Source: Sarcocystis neurona (taxonomy: Eukaryota; Apicomplexa; Conoidasida; Eucoccidiorida; Sarcocystidae). From it: 64,000 nt of DNA. The stretch is from positions 1,342,788 to 1,406,787 of the forward strand of contig KL647305.1 in NCBI GenBank assembly GCA_000727475.1, written 5' to 3'. Below the pieces are notes generated by a model, which saw only the letters and a program-made list of their open reading frames with translations, was not told where the DNA came from and did not search any database. Shown one piece after another: positions 35,501 through 46,900 of the stretch (the first letter of the stretch is position 1; each line of letters starts with the position of its first letter). The position numbers and the translations under genes were made by a program.

Positions 35501-38500
35501 AGGCGTATCTACACATGCTACTGAGAATCGAAAATTAACCACAGATGAGACAATCGTACTTCCCGACAGTATCATACCAGATGTGCCAGCATTACAGCTA
35601 CGAACCGTTGCCATTCCTGTGACATATTAACGCGACCGGAAGCGCGAGGGAAGACCTCTGGTCGCTGTAGAAGTCATGAAAGTTGTACGAAAGCCACCCA
35701 TAAGAGCACGGTCGCAGCCGCTGCAGCAGAAAAGCAGCGGCAGCAACGCGCCAGGAGGAGAGCCGGACGTTTTTCGGCAGAGACCGCGGCCAATACAGAG
35801 CATCCGCAGCTGCACGGTTACAACACAGCCTCAGGAGGGCTTCATCCGCGCAGCAGCAATGCAGCAGCAGCACTGCAGCAGCAGCACTGCAGCAGCAGCA
35901 ACCAGCAGCACCGCTGCTCGCCGCAACAGCAAACGTCCGAACGACTTTTTCGTGACACCCACACAAAGTGACATGTTCGAACGCCTTTTCCACAGGAGGC
36001 GCTTCCTACATGAAAAATATACGTCAGGAGACAATGAACAAGCACAAGTCGTAAGAAGAGACCGAAGACTCTTGGTATGAGAGGAAGTCACAGAAAATCA
36101 CGCAGAACGGATGTGCACGTGTACACTCGTCTAGATCTATACATACGTGTTCGACCAACACTACCACCCTTGTGTATACCTTCGTGCAGATACCTGTATA
36201 CATACATCTACGTAAGTAGTTCTGTAGTTCTACTACCTTAACGGGCGGATCTACAAGGCGCCACACACGACCTGATACACACGCGTGTTTGTAGGCCTCT
36301 CTACAAATCCTTCATGCATACAAGGAGGGGGAGAAAGACAGAGACAGTGACGAAAAAGCACATGCGAGCACGACATGGACATACATCCCACCACGAGGTG
36401 CTCACCTGGAACGGCAACAAATAGGCCAGCTGATGCTCCTTGTACGCACGAACGTACGATACGAACGCCTTGGAGCCCCTCAACACCAGCGCTCGATCCT
36501 GCAGCCCATGCAACAGCAGCAGCAGCAGCGACAGCGACAGCAGCAGCAGCGACAGCAGCAGCAGAGAGCAGCAGCAGAGAGCAGCAGCAGAGATACCAGC
36601 AGAGACAGCACCAGCAGAGACAGCGTCAGCAGGGACAGCATCAGCAGGGACAGCAGCAGCAGGCACAGCAGCAGTACCAGCGACAGCAGGACCACGAGCG
36701 ACCGCAGGAGAAGAGAACTTCACTCCGTGGAAGCGGCAACAGCGACGGGGAGGACTGCAGGGGGCTTGGGCAGCAGAACCGGTGGCGAGATGGCACACAT
36801 GGATGCAGCGGCAGCACCTACACCGCAGAGGGAGCCCGACGCACAGGAGAGAAGGAAGGGAATAGGAGGGAAGACAGACAGAAGCTGGCGATCAGGCAGT
36901 TCAGGAACGCGCAGCAGCCGCAGGGGAACGCAGATTATTGTCGCCGAAGAGGTCGACGACGAAACAGCGGCAATGCAGGGACGACCACTCCAAGTGCTGG
37001 AGCGCACGCAACTGCAGCAAGAAGGGAAAGCAGCGTTTCTCTTCGATTGTTCAAGCAGGCATCCGCAACGCAGACGAGGTCGTTCTGTTTCGTCTCGTGC
37101 AGCCACAGCAACCGCAGGACGAAAGAGGACAAACTTGCCGTTAGACACTGGAGCAGCTCCTCCTCCTCCTGCTCCGCCAGCAGCAGCAGCAGCGAGACAT
37201 ATACATGTAGTCGACGCAGGGGCCGCGAGCCCAACATGGCGACAAGCTGTTGCTAGACGTGAAATGCAAAGAGACCGGCTGAAGCAGTAGCAGCAGCAGT
37301 ACGGAAAAACCGCCAACAATTTCCTCCACAATATCGCACGTGAGAGTCAACAACGGAGTCGCTGGCGACTGCACGAAAGACTCGCGTCGAAACGCCGTTA
37401 TTATATGCTTGTGCTCGTACATATATACATCCACACGAAGGACACACATACATACACGCTTATATATACATGCATACTTTATAATATACGTGTCTTCCGG
37501 AGTCGCGTCTGCCTTTCCCTTTCTCGTAACAGCCCCACGGCCGCCTCGCGTCCACAAACATACATACGTAGACAGTCAAACGGAAGAAGTTACGGCGAGA
37601 GAGAATACGCCGGTGGATCCGTACGCGGGCAAAACTATTGCATATACATATATATATATAAGAAAGAGACATATATGTTTGTTTATAAATACAACGGCAG
37701 ACAGCTATACACAGTCTGGTGGGAAACTTGCTCGGTCTACTCACTTGCAGGACCGCTCCCATTGCCGCCTGGTGAACCCGCGCAGCTTCACTGATCGAAA
37801 CGCCGGCGATGCTGCGCTCGACGTCGTCTTCCCTTTTGTCCTCTTCGTCTTCGGTTCTGCTTGCTTTTCCATTTTTCTTGTCCACTCCATCCCTGCCGCC
37901 TTCTTGCTGTTGCTCCTGCGCCTTGTCGTCCTGCTGCTGCAGCTGCTCTTGTTTCATCGACTGGGGGTCGTGCTGCTGCGCGCCCTGCTGCTGTTGCTGC
38001 ATCTGTGTCGGTTGGTGGCCGTCCGTCTGCCTCTTCTGCTGCGGCTGCTCCTGCTGTGTCTCCCTCTGCTGCTGCTCGAGCGGCTCGATCTCGTTCCCCT
38101 CCTTCGCTATTCCCTCTGTTGCCTCCCCCTCTTGCTGCTGTTGCTGCAGCGGAATACTGGGAAGCAGAAGTTTCTTCTGGCGGAGGGAAACGGCCCACGG
38201 AGTGGCATCAAACGCAGAAATCTCAATATCTCTATTTCTCAGGAAGGGGACGTACGCCTCCTCGTGAGGCAGCAGAAGCAGCAGTGCGTTGCCGCTCCGT
38301 CCTGCGCGAGCCGTCCGTCCAATACGGTGTACAAACACCTCTGGGTTCTGATACAGCACCAGAGCAGCAGCAACAGCGGCACAGTGGAAGCAACAGCAGG
38401 AAGAACTGCAGTAGCAACCGCAGTAGCAACGGCAGCAGTAACTGCAGCGGCACCGGGAACAGCAATAGCAGCAGCAACGGTAGGAGCAACAGCAGCAGCC

Positions 38501-41500
38501 ACGGTAGCAGCATTAGCACGAAGAGGCAGGAATAGCAGCAGCAACACAGCAGCAACTGCAGCAGCAACAGCACCAGCAGCAGTGGCAGCAGCAGCAGCAC
38601 TGACAACAGGAGCGCAGTGACTCACACAGCACCGCCTGTGTGCGGCGATGACAGTGTGGAGAGGAGCAGCATACGCGGGTGGCACCAGCAGCAGATCAGA
38701 CAAGAGCGATAGCCCATGCCGCAGCATACGGCAGCATCACCAACAACATGCTGCAGGCGCAAAACGCCGCTGCAGCAATTGACTACGGCGCACAGACCGG
38801 CTCGTGGAAAAGCCGCCCGAGCAGCAAATGGCAGCAGCAGCAGCAGAAAAAGCGGCAAACAGCAATTCCCCCAAGAGCAGCCAGCAGCGCCGGCAGAAAC
38901 GGACAGGGGCAGGCACAGCAGCCGCCCCTCCAGCACGACCTGCAGCAGACGTCAGCCGCAGCCGCAGACAGATGGCACCCCGGTATCAACAGGGACAGCT
39001 ACCGAGCAACGTCGTCGAAGTAAAACGCGACCGCCTGCTGCGGTCGAAAATTGAGTCCGACACATTGTATACGGCACTTCACTACGCTCCACATATCACC
39101 ACAAATACATATATATATATATATAAATGAATATAAATATATATACATACATACATATATACACATGAATATATACATATATATATATATACATATACTT
39201 ATATACTATACTACAGATCCAATTACCATCGGCAATCTTCGACGCACATGCGCTACTACTATTAATACTCGTGTTATTGTAGCTCTAGTCATATCGTGCT
39301 CTTCCTCCCCCCTTTCTCCTGTTCCTACGAATAACATTCGTAGTATTGAAACTGCTGCAACTCTTTTTTATTACATCACGACCATACAACCACCAGCAAT
39401 ACTACCACGAATTCAACAACTACTACTGCTGCATGCATTAATACTACTAGTAACCTACCGCCAATATAACTACTGCTAGTACCATCAATACTACCATTAC
39501 TACTGGTAGGACATACTAGTACAACTGTCAGAATAATACTACTGCCACTACGAATACTACTACTACTGCGTGCACTACTGCTGCTGGGACTGCTGCTGCT
39601 CGTACTGTATTACTACCACTATTACTACTACCACTACGTGTACTACTGCTGTTGCGACTGCTGTTGCTCCTACTATATTGCTACCACTACTACGACTACT
39701 ACTTCGTTTACCACTGCTCCTGCGACTGCTGCTGCTCCTACTACATTACTACTAGTACTGATAATCCTACTGCTACGACTACTGCAAGGCTAAATATAGA
39801 TATTGCTCTCTCCTGTTATTCCTCCTATTACAAGAGTACAGAAAGGCCTGCTGTATCCCTACTCCTGACACTGGTACGAGCACTGCTAAACTCTACCAAG
39901 AACAACAAGTGGCTACACGAGGAGGCCATATGTCGGTGGAGAGATTCGCAACATATACGGGAGGGGCACCGCCGTACGTCTGTGCATATACTCATATAAA
40001 CACAAGCCGGCTGATCGGCACAAAAAGGGACGTGTGGGCAGGACGAATTTGTCCCCCCCGTCCTTCCTACTCGGCGCGTAACTGTCTGAGGAGACCGGTA
40101 CACGCACGGCTCTCTGGCTGCTACTCCTTGTACTGTCATGAAAGTACAGGAGCCCTAGCACAGGCAACGGCAGCAGCAGCAGCAACTGCAAGACGGGGAC
40201 GCAGCGCCGCAAACCTGGGGAGGGTCCAGCTGTACGATCCATTCAACAGCAGTGAAGTCAAGACCACGCGCAGCAACATCAGTTGCCAGCAGCACGCTTC
40301 CCTCCTCTACGCTGCTGCTGCTGTTCTTGCTGCTGCTGCTGTGAGCTTCAAAGCGTTTCCATGCGGCGTCGCGCGAGCGCTGCTTCAGCTGGCCGTGCAA
40401 CTTCTCAATTTGGACCGGCACCGGCGGCCTGCAGTCGTCTGCAGCAGCAGCTGCAGTCCCGAGAACGGCAGCGGCACCGGCCCCACGAGCAGCATCAACA
40501 TCTCCAGCAGCACCAACCCCACCAGCAGGGGCGGCCGCAGCAGCAGCAAGGCCGGCAGCAGCAGGAGGGGGAAAAGCAAGGAGGACTTTCAGCAGCGCGT
40601 AGTAGTATTCCACACACTGGCAGGTGAGGAGAAAGACAATGCACTTGGCTCGCTGTGGGATGATGACGGTCCTGCAGAAGACAAGTCCCCGCAGCAGCAG
40701 CAGCAACAGCAGCAGTTGAAGACGCGCAGGCAGCAGCCAATAAAGCAAACGATAAACGACAAGAAAAGAGTCCGCTCTCCTCTCCACTACATCCTTCTTC
40801 AACACGGGCACTCCCTCTCTTTCTCTGTTTCAATTTTTTGCGCTTCTCTCCCTCCATACTGGGCCTACCTGCCCACTCTGTAGCTACGTAGTATCTATAT
40901 ATCTATGTGTAGCTATATAACCGTGTGTAGTCGCAGATATGTATATACATACATATACACATATATATATATATAGATATGTGTACTCTGTAGCTACGTA
41001 AGATCCATAAATCTATCTGTAGTTATAAATCTACGTGCATCCATGTACATACGTGTATTCTGTAGCTACGTAGTATGTATAAATCTGTCTGTAGCTGTAT
41101 ATCTATGTATAAATCTATCTGCAGCTATATGTCCATGTGTAGCTACACATCTATTCGTCGCTGTATATACACTTCTCCGCGGTGGCTATACACCCACATG
41201 CGGCTACACATTCGTTCTGCGGCTGAGCCATATACACTCCCACTGTCGCTATATATCTAGGTGTATGTATATATATATATATATCTATGTGTCTCCACGT
41301 ATCATTTCTGCGGCTACAACATATCCATATACATATATATATATATATATGTGCTCCCCCTGTAGCTCCATATGTAGCCGTCGCTCGCGTCACTAACAAA
41401 GACGCACTTGAGCTCCACTAGCTGCACGCCCTCGTGGAATGGCGTTTCCTTTGTATCTCTGCGGCGTCGCGTGCTGCTCACACAGGAAGAGCATTTCTTA

Positions 41501-43966
41501 CTGAAGAAATTTAAGAAGAAAGGGCAGCTTGTCACTGTAGTGTGTGATCGCAAAGTAGTTCCGCAGCGCCACTGGCACCGTGTGTTGCACGCTGCTGCCG
41601 CTGCTTCTGCTCTTCAAGCACACCGTTCCTTGTTCTCCTCCTCCTTCTTCCTGCTGTTGCTGCACCTTCTCCCCTGCTGCTGTTCTACAGTCTTCTCTTT
41701 CTCCAGCTGCTGCTTCTTCCCTTCCTCCGCCTTCTCCAGCTCCCCAATCTCCACACGCCGGTTCTTCGGTGCCTTCTGGTGCTGCAACTTTTGCTGCTGC
41801 TCGCTGCTGCGCCCGTGCTGCTGCTGATGCTGCTCTAGCGCTGCTTGCTTCTGCGTCTCTAGACGACGCTGGTGGTGCTGCTGGTATCCGAACTGCGTCC
41901 GCGTTTCCTCCCGCTCTCGCTGCTGCCGCCCCCGGGGCCGCTGCTGGTGGAGAGGCAACAGGAGGAGGAAGTGGAGCAGCAGAAACACGCACACATATCG
42001 GCTCTTTAATTATACCCCACAGCCGCTTCGTCTTCTGCTGCTGCTTCATTGTCTCAACAAGCGTCGCGGAAAAGATAGCCACTTGCACCTGCTGCTGTTG
42101 CTGGTGCTGCTGCATGCGTCCTGGTAACGCAGCCACCTCACCACCACCAACAGCGGCAGCAGACCCGCCGCCTCGACGGCGCAGTTGCTGTCGCTGCTCC
42201 TCTGCAAGAGACGTGGACACCAGCAGACGCAGCGGAGAGACGTGGACACCAGCAGACGCAGCGGAGAGACGTGGACACCAGCAGACGCAGCGGAGAGACA
42301 ACAGCACGCAGCAGCAGCAGCAAGCAGCAGCAACAGCAGCAAAGAAAAGAATTTGAAAAGATTGCAGAAAGGCCACACCACGACGAGGTGGCGGTGGTGG
42401 TTCACTCTTCTTCCCTCTTATCCGCCCTATGCTGCGTCTCGTCTCTCCTCAATTTTTTCCTCCTCCTGCCGGTCCTGCTGACGCCCCTGCTGCGAACAGC
42501 AGACCGCGTCGCCCGCTCTTGGCACGTGAGAAGTTTCTCTGCAAATGCTGCTGTCGTTCTATTGACCAACTGCACATACTCCTCCATATACACAGACGCA
42601 CAAACACACAAGTACGTATACCTACATATCTATCTATATCTATCTATACCTATCTACCAGTATCGGTCTATCTATATCTATGTATACTTATCTATATCTA
42701 CCTGTATATCTATCTATATATCTATATATATCTGTCTATATCTATATCACACTATATCTGTGGCTGTCTATATCTATATCTACAGCTCTATCAATCTATC
42801 TATATCTATCTGTATCTATCTATCTATCTACATCTAGATCTACCTAGCGACGCCCATCTATCTATATCAATCTATATCTATATATATCCATATCTATATC
42901 AGTCTGTGTCTATATCTATATATATATCTACTTATATCTATATCTGCCTATATCTATCTATATCTACATCGATGTCTATCTGTATCTCCGTATCTGTATC
43001 CATCTGCGTCTATCTATCTATACCTATACCTGCCTATATCTCCCTATCTACCCATATCTATATAAATAGATATATCTACTCATCTATATGTGCGTGTATG
43101 TATGTATGTGGTTTTGGGGTTCTACAACACGCCTACTTTTGAAATTTGAGAACATGTGGAAATACGCATATCCGCCAGCGCGTGTTTGTACGTGTAACAC
43201 ACACAAATCATCACCAGTGCAGAAGCACAGACATGAATATATATCGTTCCCTATACATATATATATATATCTGCAAATATGACTGGAGTACCCATTTATA
43301 TAAATATACACGTATAGATGCTAGGTCACCAATGGTACGGCGTACCTGAGCTACACACATGTACAGAGAGACACACACGTCAGAGCTACTGACACTGTAA
43401 GATAGCCATACATATATATATATGTACATATATATAGGGAGAGAGTGAGAGAGAGAAAACTGCTGCTTTTTACATTCGACGAATACTATAGAACTATACA
43501 TGTAATTTGTGAGTAGTGGTGAGACAGACACACACACGGACATATACATATATGGACATACATATATCTTCCCACGTACATATAAAGACCATAGCTCCTG
43601 GTGTTGTGATAATAACGGTGCGTCCATACATATGTGTGTATGGATAGCTGGTGGGTTTATTTTGGAGAGAAAGTATAGACGTGGATATGGAACTTTTTGG
43701 AAGTTGAGGCTTTTTTTGTCCTCTCACCTACAGCCCGAGATTTGAAGAAGGAAAGGAGAGCAGCGAGTTCTTCGCTGTGTTGCTCATCAAGAAGTCGATC
43801 CGCTTCATCGACAACCACCAACTCCAACGTGGCAAAGCTCCAGCAGAGCTGCTCACCACCACCACGCCGTCACAGTAGTAAATAATAGACACACCGCACA
43901 ATGGAAGAGACGTGCGCGCAGCTTGCAAGGATATATATGTTCTAAAATATTCGGAAGTACGTGGAA

Positions 43967-43998
<32 letters not shown>

Positions 43999-46900
43999 GT
44001 ATATAGGTATACATACGAACACTGATATCTACACAAACGTATATATATGTGGACAGTGAGAGAATGAGAAACAGAGAGAAACAGAAAGAAGCAGAAAGAA
44101 GGAGAAAGAGAGAGAAAGGGAAACAAACAGAACGAGAAAGAGAGAGACACGAAGAGAAGGAGAGAGAAAGAGAAAGGGGAAGAGAAGGAGAGAAAGGGGA
44201 AGAGAAGGAGAGAAAGGGGAAGAGAAGGAGAGAAAGGGGAACAGAAAGAGAGAGAGAGGGGGAAGAGAGAGAGAGAAAGAGAGAGAGAAGAAGAGGAGGA
44301 GAGAGAAAGAGAGGGGGACAGAAAGAGAGAGACAGAGAGGGGAACAGAAAGAGAAAGAGAGATAGGAAGAGAAAGAGACAGGAAGAAAGAGAGAGAGAGG
44401 AAGAGACAGAGAGAGAAAGAGACAGAGAAGGGAACAGAAAGAGAGAGAGAAGGAGAGAGAGNNNNNNNNNNNNNNNNNNNNNNNNNNNNNNNNNNNNNNN
44501 NNNNNNNNNNNNNNNNNNNNNNNNNNNNNNNNNNNNNNNNNNNNNNNNNNNNNNNNNNNNNNNNNNNNNNNNNNNNNNNNNNNNNNNNNNNNNNNNNNNN
44601 NNNNNNNNNNNNNNNNNNNNNNNNNNNNNNNNNNNNNNNNNNNNNNNNNNNNNNNNNNNNNNNNNNNNNNNNNNNNNNNNNNNNNNNNNNNNNNNNNNNN
44701 NNNNNNNNNNNNNNNNNNNNNNNNNNNNNNNNNNNNNNNNNNNNNNNNNNNNNNNNNNNNNNNNNNNNNNNNNNNNNNNNNNNNNNNNNNNNNNNNNNNN
44801 NNNNNNNNNNNNNNNNNNNNNNNNNNNNNNNNNNNNNNNNNNNNNNNNNNNNNNNNNNNNNNNNNNNNNNNNNNNNNNNNNNNNNNNNNNNNNNNNNNNN
44901 NNNNNNNNNNNNNNNNNNNNNNNNNNNNNNNNNNNNNNNNNNNNNNNNNNNNNNNNNNNNNNNNNNNNNNNNNNNNNNNNNNNNNNNNNNNNNNNNNNNN
45001 NNNNNNNNNNNNNNNNNNNNNNNNNNNNNNNNNNNNNNNNNNNNNNNNNNNNNNNNNNNNNNNNNNNNNNNNNNNNNNNNNNNNNNNNNNNNNNNNNNNN
45101 NNNNNNNNNNNNNNNNNNNNNNNNNNNNNNNNNNNNNNNNNNNNNNNNNNNNNNNNNNNNNNNNNNNNNNNNNNNNNNNNNNNNNNNNNNNNNNNNNNNN
45201 NNNNNNNNNNNNNNNNNNNNNNNNNNNNNNNNNNNNNNNNNNNNNNNNNNNNNNNNNNNNNNNNNNNNNNNNNNNNNNNNNNNNNNNNNNNNNNGAGAGA
45301 GAGAGGGGAAGAGAAAGAGAGAGAGAGGGGAAGAGACAGAGAGAGACACAGAGAGAAAAGGAGAGAGAGAAGAGAGGGAGAGAGAAAAGGGGAGAAAGAG
45401 GGGGAGAGAGACATTGGAAGAGAGAGGGGAAGAGAAAGAGAGAGAGAGAGATAGGAAGAGAGAGAGACAGGAAGAGAGAGAAAAAGAGACAGAGAAGGAA
45501 AGGGGAAGAGAAACAGAGGGACAGAGAAAGCTTGGTGTGTGTGGGCGTGTGTATGTATGTATATATACAGAGACAGATAAGCATCCTATTTACACACGGA
45601 GACATAATTTGCGTGAATCTGCACATACACACATATATATAACACACGTAACAGCTGCAGATTCTCTGTCTCTCTCTTTCTCTCTCTCTCTCTCTGTATA
45701 TATATACTACGTATGCATGCACATATATATACAGCGAGAGAGAGAGAGAGAAAGGGGGAGATAAAAGGATTTCCTACATTTCTTGTTCCTTTTAATTATC
45801 TACTCTCATTGTTCCGACGTTAGCGATCCTCTGCCTCTTTAAAAATCGGCACAACATATCTCGTTGCCTCTTCCTGCGATGTTACATGTCTCACCCACTT
45901 CTCTCTACCCATACAAAATACTTCTGTAAATACATCCACGCATGCACCTGTATACATACCTGATGGGCGCCTACGGAGCTATATATTTATATGAGTAGAT
46001 ATTATATATGTATACAAGTAAATACTACATATATATGTATGTATGTTTGTGTTGTGCAACGGATGTCCTGTGTGAAAAGACAGTTTCCAAGATTTTTCGT
46101 GCAGGAGCTTCTGTAAATAGACAAATATATATGTATATATATACATATATACAGGTTATACACACGTATGTATCTCCATATGTATATATATAAAATATTT
46201 TATATACGTACATGTATAATCCATATGCATATACACATATATACATATGTCAAATATACATGTATATCGTATGTATGTGTACTGGCGACAAGTCTCGGCG
46301 ATCCTTTGTATTGAAGTGTGCGCCGGTGTCGTACCTTCGCGAGACGAGACGGCTCGCCTCCCCGCTGCCGCATCTGCTGCTGCTGCTCCTCCTCGACAGC
46401 AACGAGCCGGGCGAGACGTCCAGGCGTTGCCACCAACACGTGCAGCGCTCTCGGACTCGCGTGCTGCTGCAGAATCACCCCGTCTCGTTCAACCGAGTGA
46501 CCACCGCCCGTCAGCAGCAGCCCTTTTAGCAAAAAATGTCTCTGTTGTTCTCCAGTCGCCTGCCCATCATCTTCGTTCAATCTCTGCTGTTGTCGCGCCT
46601 GCTGCTCCGGTTCTTTCTTCTGCTCCGTTTCCTGCTTCCCCTGCTGCTCCTGCTTTCGCTGCTGCTGCTCCTTCTCCTGCTGCTCCTGCTTCTGCTGTTG
46701 CTCCTGCTTCTGCTGCTGTAGCGGTTTCGTTTCTTCGTCGACAACTTCACTCTGCTCCCGCTGTTGCTGCTGCGGTGCCGCCTCTCGCTGCTGCTGTTGC
46801 CCCTCCTCCGTCTCCTGCTGCTTCTGCTCCTTCTCCTGTTTCTGCTCCTGCTGTTGCTGCTGCAGCGGTGTTGACTGCAGCGGCTGCTGTCGTTCCTGCT

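Noticed and set aside
43728..45764. ORFs of 460-660 codons over the GA tract on both strands
   Set aside because: They depend on 833 N translated as X and on a simple repeat without stops; the product is Ser/Leu or Arg/Glu only.
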